64,000 nt of DNA. Source: Fictibacillus solisalsi (GTDB taxonomy: Bacteria > Bacillota > Bacilli > Bacillales > Fictibacillaceae). Of the stretch, positions 18,151 to 25,402 are shown in pieces; position 1 is the first letter of the stretch, and each line of letters opens with the position of its first letter. Below the pieces are notes generated by a model. That model made no database searches and was not told the DNA's origin. It saw only the letters and a list, made by a program, of their open reading frames with translations. The stretch is taken from assembly GCF_900103485.1 (NCBI RefSeq), contig NZ_FNHW01000001.1:2439057-2503056 (forward strand), given 5' to 3'. A program made the translations under genes and the position numbers.

Positions 18151-18335
18151 GTCAAATTACGACATAATTTCTGAGGAAACCCATTTATAATAAAAACTAT
18201 GAAAAACGAACTACTATTTGGAGAAAAATGTATAATATGCATAGTTTCTTTCACTACGTAAAAATGACAAGTTTGTTTACCATTGAGAACGCTGGGAACT
18301 GACGATAATGAAGAAAGCAGAAAGAGGAGGAAATT

Positions 18336-18491
18336 ATGATGACAAGTAAAGATTACTTGGACCAAGAGTGGATTAATTTGATCCTGCAAGCTAAAAAAAT
18401 GGGATTAAGTATTGAAGAAATCCGTTTATACCTGCGAAAGACCTATATCACTCCTCCTGCGAAATCTTACATAAAAGCGACGTCCTTGTGA
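18336..18491 (+). CDS. sinI: SinI-like antirepressor
   Basis: A 51-aa protein: MMTSKDYLDQEWINLILQAKKMG continuing into LSIEEIRLYLRK. This matches SinI of B. subtilis (EW...LM..AKE...SPEEIRKYL), the antagonist that binds the SinR dimerisation helix and frees matrix genes. AGAGGAGG lies five bases before the ATG. sinR follows 79 bases later. In B. subtilis sinI is activated by phosphorylated Spo0A; an imperfect 0A-like TGACGAT occurs about 35 bases upstream. Confidence 0.92.
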   Translation: MMTSKDYLDQEWINLILQAKKMGLSIEEIRLYLRKTYITPPAKSYIKATSL

Positions 18492-18570
18492 TGCCGCTTT
18501 CCTTCTATTTACATGATGCTGGCCTTAATTTATAATATAATTAAATTCGTAGTAAAAAAGAGGGATAATA

Positions 18571-18897
18571 GTGATTGGTGAACTTGTAAAAAAGTACCGA
18601 AAAGAAAAAGGCCTTTCTTTATCAGCATTAGCAGAACGAGCAGGTATCGCCAAGTCCTATCTCAGCTCTCTGGAACGAAATATTCAAACCAATCCATCTG
18701 TGCAATTGTTGGAAAAATTATCAGCAGTACTCGATATTCCAGTAGAGAAGCTTTTGAATGAAAAATCAGAAGTCAATGAGAATGAACTTGATTATGAATG
18801 GGCGGAACTTGTAAAAGAAGCCATGGATTCAGGAGTCAGCAAGGATCAGTTTAAAGAGTTCCTTGAGTTCAATAAATGGAGAAATAATCAAAGTTAA
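18571..18897 (+). CDS. sinR: Master biofilm repressor SinR
   Basis: A 108-aa DNA-binding protein nearly the length of B. subtilis SinR (111). Residues 1-63 are an HTH_3 domain (KYRKEKGLSLSALAERAG, SYLSSLERN); residues 75-105 are the SinI/SinR dimerisation helices (YEWAELVKEAMDSGVSKDQFKEFLEF). It represses tapA-sipW-tasA and exopolysaccharide genes. Starts with GTG; GAGGGA lies upstream. Confidence 0.95.
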   Translation: MIGELVKKYRKEKGLSLSALAERAGIAKSYLSSLERNIQTNPSVQLLEKLSAVLDIPVEKLLNEKSEVNENELDYEWAELVKEAMDSGVSKDQFKEFLEFNKWRNNQS

Positions 18898-18925
18898 GCC
18901 GACATTAGTACATGTCGGCTTGTTT
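18896..18925. terminator. Terminator after sinR
   Basis: AAGCCGACAT pairs with ATGTCGGCTT; it also overlaps the end of the convergent 77-codon gene. Confidence 0.75.
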
Positions 18926-19157
18926 AAATAGATACATCAATAATGGGGACAAATTCTTTATATTCATAGTGTTTATAATAAGCGGGTGCCATTTTTTTCT
19001 CTTGTTGATAAAGTTTCTGCCTGACATAATCAAAGGGGGCTATTCCTTTATAAACGTTATTGAGGTAGATTTCACAAACATTTGCCCCTTTGTATACAAT
19101 CTCTACTGTATTTCCCTGTAGCCAACTCAGGTAAATTCCATCTTCAAACCGAATCAT
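18924..19157 (-). CDS. Unknown 77-aa protein coupled to SinR-like regulator
   Basis: Begins MIRFEDGIYLSWLQGNTVEI; rich in Tyr, Val and Ile, with no membrane helix; probably a small beta-rich domain followed by a helix (PFDYVRQKLYQQEKK). Its start lies 14 bases inside the regulator gene before it, with GGGG upstream, so the two are translationally coupled. I do not recognise the family. The position suggests a modulator of the regulator or of matrix production, which is inference only. Confidence 0.7.
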   Translation of the reverse strand: MIRFEDGIYLSWLQGNTVEIVYKGANVCEIYLNNVYKGIAPFDYVRQKLYQQEKKMAPAYYKHYEYKEFVPIIDVSI

Positions 19158-19485
19158 CTGTCATACCCCTCGTTTTGATTTTCCAGCTTTCATAAGCCAA
19201 AAACTCTCTGATTTCCTCACGATCAATCCCAATTTCCTTCGCTTGCACGATTAGCTCTACCCAACCATGATCAAGGGTATATTCATTATTATTCACTAAT
19301 TTTTCCACCGGTACCTCCAAGGCTCTGGCAACCTTCATAATCATTTGCGCAGATGGATTTGTTTTATGGTTTTCAATACTGCTGACATACCCTTTGGATA
19401 CGCCGGAGCGTTCTGCTAACTTAGTGATGCTCCATCCCTTTTTTTGCCGCATGCGTTTGATTTGTTTTCCGATGAAATTTTCCAA
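19144..19485 (-). CDS. Second SinR/SlrR-type regulator
   Basis: A 113-aa protein with the two-part layout of SinR: HTH_3 at residues 5-62 (RMRQKKGWSITKLAERSG, GYVSSIENHK) and a SinI-type interaction segment at about 72-100 (LDHGWVELIVQAKEIGIDREEIREFL). That segment resembles SinI more closely than SinR does, as in SlrR, which binds SinR and reprograms it. Start is TTG with AAAGGAAG about eight bases upstream. It sits between sinR and tasA, a position empty in B. subtilis, where slrR is remote. Confidence 0.88.
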   Translation of the reverse strand: MENFIGKQIKRMRQKKGWSITKLAERSGVSKGYVSSIENHKTNPSAQMIMKVARALEVPVEKLVNNNEYTLDHGWVELIVQAKEIGIDREEIREFLAYESWKIKTRGMTDDSV

Positions 19486-19585
19486 GTCTTTGACTTCCTT
19501 TGCTGAAACTCTAAAAAGCTGCTAGCCTTTACCTCTGGTTGTAAAAAGGAAAGGTGAGAATAAATTCCCACCTTTGCCTCAATCC

Positions 19586-20167
19586 TTACTTGGCTTCTCC
19601 AGCACCTTGTTGTGCATTGAACGTCCATTTCAAAGATAAAGAATCTCCCTGGAACTGATTTTGGTCTTCTCCATTATCCACAAATGTGAACATTACAAGC
19701 ATTTCATCGCTAGTTCCTGCTTTAAGACCCTTCTTCTCACCCATCCATCCTTTAGCTACTGCATCCGGGTTTTTCATATCTTTAAGATCAGCCAACGTCG
19801 TGCTGTAAATCACATCGTTATCTTTGTCAGAGTTGTAAAGGAAATCAACCTGGATGTGTTTTCCAAAGTCATCCGAGTTATTTTTATTCGCATCAGTTAC
19901 TGTGTAGTCAGTATCCAAAAGGACTTTCTTAATATCAAGAGTTCCATCATTCTTAAGGTCGAATGAACGGAGGATATAATCTCCCGGCTTTAGATTTGAA
20001 AGGTCAACAATGGTTGATGGATCTGTATTGATATCCAGTGTACCTGCTGCAAATGTGCTGGAAGCCTCTGCAGAATCACTGAAATATGCATATGTACCTC
20101 CACCGATTAAAGACAGTCCTAATGCTGCTGATGCTACACCCAGTCCTAATTTCTTTTTCAAACTCAT
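19586..20167 (-). CDS. tasA: TasA/CalY family biofilm amyloid fibre protein
   Basis: A 193-aa secreted protein. Signal peptide MSLKKKLGLGVASAALGLSLIG is followed by TYAYFSDSAEAS, the SipW-type cleavage region, and TFAAGTLDINT, the hallmark of the TasA/camelysin family. Shorter than B. subtilis TasA (261 aa) and closer to B. cereus CalY (about 197). It forms the matrix fibres; camelysin was described as a surface protease. The ATG at 20167 has GGGAGG upstream; longer frames lack a site. Confidence 0.92.
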   Translation of the reverse strand: MSLKKKLGLGVASAALGLSLIGGGTYAYFSDSAEASSTFAAGTLDINTDPSTIVDLSNLKPGDYILRSFDLKNDGTLDIKKVLLDTDYTVTDANKNNSDDFGKHIQVDFLYNSDKDNDVIYSTTLADLKDMKNPDAVAKGWMGEKKGLKAGTSDEMLVMFTFVDNGEDQNQFQGDSLSLKWTFNAQQGAGEAK

Positions 20168-20264
20168 TTCTAATCCTCCCTCTCCCATGTAATGGGATAT
20201 CACATTTTATATATTGAACCTGCAAAGATAATCAGTGCAGTGAACAATCGGTCAGTGTTTCATG

Positions 20265-20822
20265 TTAGAGAGTACTTTCTTTTTTTGAGATTTCGATTTC
20301 CCGGAGGGCTCTCCAAATCGTGATGGCAGAATAGATGAGCAGCAGGATTCCTGGGACGATCATAAGTAACATAGTTCCTTTTTTGGATTGGGCAAATTCC
20401 ATTCCATACCCGATATAAGGGATGGTAAAGCCGTTATACTGGGCAACAACATTGGCTGACAGAACCGGTTCTGGGTCCGGCGCGTTGTTGTTGTCACCCT
20501 TTGTGATATATCTGACGTTATCACCCTTGCCCTCCACCTTATAAATGCGGTGGGTAATCAATTTATTTTCAGAAGCCTTAAAGGTGATGACATCCCCTTT
20601 TTGAAAACGGGTCATGTCTCCACCAGGCTTTACTGCAATGATTGAACCGGTTTGAATACCAGGCTCCATGGAACCGGATAAGACGGTTTTCAGCTGGTAC
20701 CCGTTGAAGGCGGGTTCTCCACCGGAAGCTTTCGATGAAATAACGACGAACAACATAAATAGCAAGGTAATAAAAAGGACACCTGTAATCAGATTACTGA
20801 TCCATTTTCTTAGGGCTGCCAT
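20265..20822 (-). CDS. sipW: ER-type signal peptidase I SipW
   Basis: A 185-aa membrane signal peptidase. The nucleophile is in VLSGSMEPGIQTG and the general base is His in LITHRIYKVEG, the eukaryote-like Ser/His arrangement specific to SipW. Membrane spans lie near residues 10-30 and 155-175. It cleaves TasA and TapA. The ATG at 20822 is chosen for AAGGAGTGG upstream; an in-frame GTG at 20834 overlaps that site. Confidence 0.95.
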   Translation of the reverse strand: MAALRKWISNLITGVLFITLLFMLFVVISSKASGGEPAFNGYQLKTVLSGSMEPGIQTGSIIAVKPGGDMTRFQKGDVITFKASENKLITHRIYKVEGKGDNVRYITKGDNNNAPDPEPVLSANVVAQYNGFTIPYIGYGMEFAQSKKGTMLLMIVPGILLLIYSAITIWRALREIEISKKESTL

Positions 20823-20863
20823 CAGCTGCACCACTCCTTATTAAAGGAATAAAGGCGGGATAA

Positions 20864-21457
20864 TTAGGGTTTCTCCGTCCCTTCACTCCCTGTTGATTGG
20901 TCTTGCTTCACTTCTTCCTGCTTTTGCTCTTTAGCCTGGACAGATTGGCTGGAATCGGCATGATCAGTCGTTTCGTCTGTTTTTTTATCCGGTTGATCTT
21001 CTGGTGTTTTTTCTGGTTTCGGTTCTGGAGTAGTTTTGGAAGCTGGCTTCGTTTCTATTTTGGTTTCCTGTTGCTTCTGTGTTGGGGCTACCGGTTTGGC
21101 CGGTTGCTTTTTGTCAGCCTGATCCTTTTTTTCTGCTGGTTTTTCTTGCTTGCTTTTCACTTCCTGTTTTTTGTCTTTACTGTCCTCTTTCTTATCAGCT
21201 GGTTCACCGTCTTTGTCACAGGAGGCTTTTTTGTCACTTTGAGAAGAAGATTTTTGCTGCTCTTTCTCTGTGACACATTCGGCAGAGTCCATCACTTTTG
21301 CTGTGATTGTCCCGATAACTACTTCCCTATCATTGAAGGAAGCGTTCGTAGGCGAATACAAATGGATAAAGGTAAAAACGATACTATAACAAATGATTGA
21401 CAGTTTTATAGTCAACTGCAAAAACCAACTGCTGTATGGAGAACGTTTGATGTTCAT
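20864..21457 (-). CDS. tapA: TapA-like amyloid fibre assembly/anchor protein
   Basis: A 197-aa exported protein, first gene of tapA-sipW-tasA. Residues about 10-40 form a signal anchor (FLQLTIKLSIICYSIVFTFIHL) ending in SPTNASFNDREV, matching the ASFND/AAFHD segment after the TapA signal peptide. From about 75 on the chain is Lys/Glu/Pro/Gln-rich and disordered, like the TapA C-terminus. It is shorter than B. subtilis TapA (253 aa), with much of the folded domain apparently missing. AAGGAGGAAG precedes the ATG at 21457. Confidence 0.82.
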   Translation of the reverse strand: MNIKRSPYSSWFLQLTIKLSIICYSIVFTFIHLYSPTNASFNDREVVIGTITAKVMDSAECVTEKEQQKSSSQSDKKASCDKDGEPADKKEDSKDKKQEVKSKQEKPAEKKDQADKKQPAKPVAPTQKQQETKIETKPASKTTPEPKPEKTPEDQPDKKTDETTDHADSSQSVQAKEQKQEEVKQDQSTGSEGTEKP

Positions 21458-21490
21458 CTTCCTCCTTACAAACAAAATGTTTAATCTTCC

Positions 21491-21506
21491 GTTCTCTACT
21501 AAGAAC
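21491..21506. promoter_or_regulatory. Putative SinR operator 1
   Basis: GTTCTCTACTAAGAAC is a perfect GTTCT-N6-AGAAC inverted repeat whose left arm matches the SinR consensus GTTCTYT. It lies 34 bases upstream of tapA. Confidence 0.65.
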
Positions 21507-21568
21507 AACATTCTTCCATAGTATGGCATGTTTTATTGAGAGAAGAAAACGTTAATTTACGGATATAT

Positions 21569-21575
21569 GTTCTTT
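21569..21575 (+). promoter_or_regulatory. Putative SinR half-site
   Basis: GTTCTTT matches the SinR consensus GTTCTYT exactly, between the two inverted-repeat sites in the tapA/capA-like intergenic region. Confidence 0.45.
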
Positions 21576-21651
21576 TTAACAGACATAATTTCCATTTTTC
21601 TCTATTTATCGCGATTTATCGCAATCTTTCGTAATATCCATAACTAATTTT

Positions 21652-21667
21652 GTTCATTTTATAGAAC
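21652..21667. promoter_or_regulatory. Putative SinR operator 2
   Basis: GTTCATTTTATAGAAC has the same GTTC-N8-GAAC layout and length as operator 1. It lies 65 bases before the divergent capA-like gene, so that gene may also be SinR-controlled. Confidence 0.5.
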
Positions 21668-21731
21668 AACCAGTAAAATTATTCTTGAAATTCAAACAAA
21701 ATCCCCTACTATGTAGGTAGGGGGACAATTA

Positions 21732-22895
21732 ATGATGAAAAAAACAGTAATTTATGCAGGAATTGCCATGATCATTTTGCTGGCCATTTTTTTTCCGTTT
21801 TATGCAAATAAAACGGAAGCGCCTTCAGAAAATGAAAAAGAACAAACAAGCGGCCATAAAACAAACGACAATAACCAAAAGGTTCCCGCACCGCCAGAGA
21901 AGCCAAAAACCATTACTCATGAGGCCACCCTTGGAGCAGTCGGTGATATACTGATTCACGACCGGGTTTACAATAAAGCCAAAACAAAGAACGGTCCGTA
22001 TGATTTTAATCCGATGCTAAAAGAGGTTAAGCCTTATTTGGAGAAACCCGACATAACCGTAGCCAATCAGGAAACAATGATCGGCGGGGAAGAAATCGGG
22101 TTATCTTCTTATCCTTCCTTTAATTCACCCCAGGAAGTAGGTGATGCGTTGAAGGAAAATGGCGTGGATTTGGTGACCTTGGCAAACAATCACACTCTTG
22201 ACCGAGGGGAAAAAGCCATCCTTAGTGCCATTGAGCACTGGAACAAAATTGACATGCCTTATACCGGGGCATATAAATCCGCAGAAGATCAAAAAACCAT
22301 TCGAACCTTAAAGCGCAATGACATTACGTTTTCATTCTTGAGCTTTACCTTTGGCACAAATGGAATTCCTGTACCCAAGGATGAACCCTATCTTGTCAAT
22401 TTGATTGATGAGACTAAAATAAAAGAAGGAATCCAACAGGCGGAAAAGATATCTGATGTAGTCGTGCTGAGTCTGCACTTTGGTAATGAATACGAACGGA
22501 TGCCCAATGAGGAACAAAAGAAGCTAACCCGTATGGCCGCAAATGCCGGGGCGGATATTATCATCGGCCATCACCCTCATGTCCTGCAGCCTGTTACCTG
22601 GATTAAGAAAAAGAACGGAGAGCGCGCCTTTGTCGCTTATTCTCTTGGCAACTTCTTTTCGGGACAAACCGGTCCCTATAAAAATATCGGGGGCATGATG
22701 GAGATTCAGGTAAAAAAGACAGTAACAGGGAAAAAGAAAAAGATTACGTTGGAGAAGCCATCCTTTTTGCCAACATGGGTTGACCGCTCCTGGCATGTGC
22801 ATCCGATGGAGCAAGTTCCTTCACAGCAACAGAAATACAAAGAAATCAAAAAACATATGAACCAATATGTACCCGAATTGCAATTTTCGTTTTAA
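21732..22895 (+). CDS. CapA/YwtB-like poly-gamma-glutamate capsule protein
   Basis: A 387-aa membrane-anchored protein. An N-terminal helix (residues 4-24) precedes a polar linker and a CapA metallophosphatase-like domain from about 65: LGAVGDILIHDR, ANQETMIGG, LVTLANNHTLDRG, IIGHHPHVLQP and AYSLGNFFSG. Family members act in poly-gamma-glutamate synthesis or transport, but no capB/capC genes are adjacent. AGGGGGA precedes the ATG. It diverges from tapA across a region with SinR-like sites, suggesting a matrix role. Confidence 0.85.
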   Translation: MMKKTVIYAGIAMIILLAIFFPFYANKTEAPSENEKEQTSGHKTNDNNQKVPAPPEKPKTITHEATLGAVGDILIHDRVYNKAKTKNGPYDFNPMLKEVKPYLEKPDITVANQETMIGGEEIGLSSYPSFNSPQEVGDALKENGVDLVTLANNHTLDRGEKAILSAIEHWNKIDMPYTGAYKSAEDQKTIRTLKRNDITFSFLSFTFGTNGIPVPKDEPYLVNLIDETKIKEGIQQAEKISDVVVLSLHFGNEYERMPNEEQKKLTRMAANAGADIIIGHHPHVLQPVTWIKKKNGERAFVAYSLGNFFSGQTGPYKNIGGMMEIQVKKTVTGKKKKITLEKPSFLPTWVDRSWHVHPMEQVPSQQQKYKEIKKHMNQYVPELQFSF

Positions 22896-22902
22896 TACCA
22901 AG

Positions 22903-22944
22903 AAAAAAAGGAGGTCCCGACACATGTGCCGGGACCTCCTTTTT
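22903..22944. terminator. Strong bidirectional terminator after capA-like gene
   Basis: AAAAGGAGGTCCCG pairs with CGGGACCTCCTTTT. It overlaps the stop of the convergent 50-codon gene. Confidence 0.9.
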
Positions 22945-23095
22945 ATGCCTCACCTTTTGATTTCGGACTTTGGGTATCACGTGTTGGCAGATCATCCACA
23001 AACTTATCATCAGAGAATTCGATGTCTGTCATACTTTCCGTCGGGGTGTGATTATTCTTTGCAGCGGCGTCCTTGGACTGTTTCCGTTTAGCCAT
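22943..23095 (-). CDS. Hypothetical 50-aa hydrophilic protein
   Basis: Begins MAKRKQSKDAAAKNNHTP with an acidic middle (DIEFSDDKFVDDL) and a polar tail ending SKGEA; probably unstructured. GAGGAGG lies about nine bases before the ATG and the gene ends in the shared terminator, which supports expression. Composition recalls minor spore proteins, but I recognise no family. Confidence 0.65.
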   Translation of the reverse strand: MAKRKQSKDAAAKNNHTPTESMTDIEFSDDKFVDDLPTRDTQSPKSKGEA

Positions 23096-23162
23096 AATTT
23101 TATTTCCTCCTCATTGATCTTGTTTATAGTGTGTGAAAAAAGTGTCTATCTGATTCCAAAAG

Positions 23163-23189
23163 AAAAAGCATTCCGGTTTGGAATGCTAA
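23163..23189 (-). terminator. Terminator of the zinc-ribbon gene
   Basis: On the minus strand AGCATTCC pairs with GGAATGCT, followed by TTTTTC, starting inside the stop codon of the gene before it. Confidence 0.75.
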
Positions 23190-23338
23190 TCGCCAATGGC
23201 TTTACTGACACAATGGTCGCAAATGGATATTTCTTTTTCTTCCCAGCTCGAAAGCTCATTGTTGCATACCATGCAGTACTCTGACTGGGCCTTAAGATGA
23301 TCGGCCGTATGGTTTTCTTCATTATTCACAAAATCCAC
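23186..23338 (-). CDS. Small zinc-ribbon protein, 50 aa
   Basis: Starts with GTG (VDFVNNEENHTADHL). Two CxxC knuckles, YCMVCNNEL and ISICDHC, are 16 residues apart, a treble-clef or zinc-ribbon pattern. GGAGG lies upstream of the GTG and a dedicated terminator follows. Function unknown. Confidence 0.65.
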   Translation of the reverse strand: MDFVNNEENHTADHLKAQSEYCMVCNNELSSWEEKEISICDHCVSKAIGD

Positions 23339-23465
23339 GGAACCCGCCTCCTTCTCTCCTAGTATATTCTAAAAAGAAGACTGCTTATTCTTTACTATTG
23401 TTAGATATTTCTGACAAAAATCCTTCTTTCTTTTTTTACTTAATTTTTGTTTTCACCATCATTCT

Positions 23466-23480
23466 TTGAAAGCGTTTTCT
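23466..23480. promoter_or_regulatory. Near-consensus CcpA cre site
   Basis: TTGAAAGCGTTTTCT matches WTGNAARCGNWWWCA at all but the last base. It lies about 130 bases upstream of the zinc-ribbon gene start; the target is unclear. Confidence 0.4.
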
Positions 23481-23549
23481 TTAAATGAATTATAAAGATT
23501 TCTTCCTCTTTAAACAAGAAAGAAGATTATAGGTTTTTGGTTGATATTT

Positions 23550-23726
23550 TTAAGTTCGAATTCCTTCCTTCTTCTTCTTCAGCTCATTCAGCTCCTGACG
23601 GAATTAACCAACGACACGATCGAGATAACTGGAAGCAGTATTACAAGAAACATACAATTGTTTCTTAACCCTTTCCAACTGGTCGAAATTGGTTTATATA
23701 GATATTGATCCACAGGGACTTTCCAT
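23550..23726 (-). pseudogene. Possible decayed small coiled-coil gene
   Basis: One minus-strand frame reads a plausible protein, NFDQLERVKKQLYVS then SSYLDRVVG, stop, FRQELNELKKKKEGIRT, interrupted by two in-frame stops. No ribosome site is clear. The remainder of 23339-23741 shows only the cre-like site. Confidence 0.3.
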
Positions 23727-23741
23727 TTTTTAATTTACCGT

Positions 23742-24338
23742 CTAGTCCCAGCTAAAGCGTTCTTCTTTCCATGGATCTCCATACATATGATATCCGTTTT
23801 TCTCCCAGAAACCGGGTGCTTCCAAAGGCAGAAACTCAATTCCACGGAGCCATTTGGCACTTTTCCAAAAATACAGATGCGGAACAACCGCCCTCAGAGG
23901 ATATCCATGTTCCGGTGTCAGGGATTCGCCATTATGTGTATGGGCGAGGAGACTGCTTTCCTTTAAGAAATCTTCTAGTGGGAGATTCGTCGTCCAACCC
24001 TCTTCGGCATGCAATAGAACGTATTTAGCAGATGGATGGATTCGTACATCTTTTACTACATCCTTAACTGCTACACCTTCCCAAACATTATCAAGCTTTG
24101 ACCAGCCGGTGACACAATGGATATCATTCTGTACAGTGGCTCTTGGCAAGGCAAGAAGTTCATCGTATGTGAAGGTCGTTGGATTCTCCACCATACCATA
24201 AATTTTTAAATTCCAGTCTGTCAGGTCCGGATAGCAGGGAACATTACCGACATGAAGCACCGGCCATTTCGTTGTGACATTTTGATTTGGCGGTATCCGG
24301 TCATTATCTTTTTTAACTTTAGGTTTTCCAAAAAACAT
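23742..24338 (-). CDS. yuiH: Molybdopterin-dependent sulfite-oxidase-like protein YuiH
   Basis: A 198-aa cytoplasmic protein of the oxidoreductase molybdopterin-binding (SUOX) fold. The Mo-ligand Cys is in NDIHCVTGW; ALPRATVQND and WEGVAVKDV are family-typical. It lacks a Tat signal and a dimerisation domain, so it is a minimal version. Substrate unknown. Adjacent to bioY as yuiH-yuiG are in B. subtilis, but divergent here across a BirA-like box. Confidence 0.88.
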   Translation of the reverse strand: MFFGKPKVKKDNDRIPPNQNVTTKWPVLHVGNVPCYPDLTDWNLKIYGMVENPTTFTYDELLALPRATVQNDIHCVTGWSKLDNVWEGVAVKDVVKDVRIHPSAKYVLLHAEEGWTTNLPLEDFLKESSLLAHTHNGESLTPEHGYPLRAVVPHLYFWKSAKWLRGIEFLPLEAPGFWEKNGYHMYGDPWKEERFSWD

Positions 24339-24362
24339 GTTCGTTCCTCCATCGGATTTTAT

Positions 24363-24394
24363 TTGTCAACTTAACATAAAAATTAAGTTGACAA
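24363..24394. promoter_or_regulatory. BirA operator
   Basis: TTGTCAAC and GTTGACAA are separated by 16 bases inside a 12-bp perfect inverted repeat. This is the layout of the Firmicute BirA box (TTGTNAAC-N14-16-GTTNACAA), placed 61 bases before bioY. Biotin repression of bioY, and possibly yuiH, is expected. Confidence 0.8.
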
Positions 24395-24454
24395 TAGATG
24401 TACCCCTGAATTACCATCAGGATAGATCAATTATTTACTTTTGGGGTGAACAAT

Positions 24455-25048
24455 ATGAAATTTAAAGCGAGCGATTTAACCCTTGCAGCCATGTTTGCGG
24501 CATTAATGGCCGTGGGTGCAAACATTACTTCCTGGATTCCTGCACTGGCTTTCGGATCGGTGCCGATTACGCTGCAAACCTTCTTTTGTATCCTAGCAGG
24601 GCTTCTCCTCGGCAGCCGTCTGGGTGCCGTTTCAATGATTGTCTACATGCTGGTCGGACTCGCGGGTGCTCCTGTGTTTGCCAAGTTTTCAGGCGGCATA
24701 TCCACCATCTTCAGTCCGTCATTCGGCTTTATTTTATCATATATTGTCGCAGCTTATGTTGCTGGAATGGTGCTTGAAAAAGCAAAGAAGCCTGGCTTTC
24801 CTGTTTTCCTAGCTGCCTCATTTATCGGCTTGATTGTTAACTATGCTGTTGGAACGACCCTCCTATATCTTGCACTCACCAACTGGGCAGCAATTGAAGG
24901 AGTAACCTACCTTGGAACATGGAAAGGAATGCTGATTTTTCTCCCGAAGGATATCCTTCTGACGGCTGTTACGGCGGTTATTTCCCCACGAATCTATAAC
25001 GCTGTCTCAAAAAATAGAAAAAGCCGGTACAATCACAACGCAGCTTAA
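24455..25048 (+). CDS. bioY: Biotin ECF transporter substrate-binding subunit BioY
   Basis: A 197-aa integral membrane protein with about six helices, the S component that captures biotin. FGSVPITLQTFFCILAGLLLG and YMLVGLAGAPVFA are signature segments. The ATG at 24455 is chosen because GGGG is eight bases upstream; an in-frame GTG at 24446 overlaps it. No energising EcfA/T genes are adjacent. Confidence 0.93.
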   Translation: MKFKASDLTLAAMFAALMAVGANITSWIPALAFGSVPITLQTFFCILAGLLLGSRLGAVSMIVYMLVGLAGAPVFAKFSGGISTIFSPSFGFILSYIVAAYVAGMVLEKAKKPGFPVFLAASFIGLIVNYAVGTTLLYLALTNWAAIEGVTYLGTWKGMLIFLPKDILLTAVTAVISPRIYNAVSKNRKSRYNHNAA

Positions 25049-25049
25049 C

Positions 25050-25095
25050 AAAGAAGAGGCAAACCCTTTTGAATTAGGGTTTACCTCTTTTTTTT
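25050..25095 (+). terminator. Terminator after bioY
   Basis: AAGAGGCAAACCCT pairs with AGGGTTTACCTCTT, then a T-run. Confidence 0.85.
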
Positions 25096-25098
25096 ATG

Positions 25099-25197
25099 CT
25101 ATAACACCATTGCGGCAATAATTTTAAAAACAATTAACGGAAAATCACAGGGCAGGAATGTTGGTATACAGACTGCAATAACTACAGAATTCACCAT
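25099..25197 (-). CDS. Possible 32-aa hydrophobic peptide
   Basis: Begins MVNSVVIAVCIPTFLP and ends VFKIIAAMVL; probably one membrane helix with two Cys. AGGAGG lies five bases before the ATG. It ends against the bioY terminator. Family unknown; it could be chance. Confidence 0.4.
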   Translation of the reverse strand: MVNSVVIAVCIPTFLPCDFPLIVFKIIAAMVL

Positions 25198-25330
25198 ACC
25201 TTCCTCCTGATGTTCATCACAGCTATACTTTATCTAGATAAATCACTAATGTGCTAAACCTATAACAAATTAACATGAACAGCAAAGGCTGTCAATGTAA
25301 ACAAGAAGAAGTTTGTCGAACGCAAACATA

Positions 25331-25388
25331 TTGACTTAAAAATAAAATTTGGATTATATTATAACCAGTGGTTAGTAACCAATGGTTA
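25331..25388 (+). promoter_or_regulatory. Promoter and tandem operators of tetR
   Basis: TTGACT (25331-25336) and TATATT (25355-25360) form a sigma-A promoter with an 18-base spacer. Immediately after lie two near-palindromes, TAACCAGTGGTTA (25362-25374) and TAACCAATGGTTA (25376-25388), one per 14 bases, covering the transcription start. This is the arrangement of an autorepressed TetR gene. Confidence 0.7.
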
Positions 25389-25402
25389 GGGATGTGATCA
25401 AC

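Noticed and set aside
18301-18335. Spo0A box before sinI
   Set aside because: Only TGACGAT, one mismatch from the core; too weak to list as a site.
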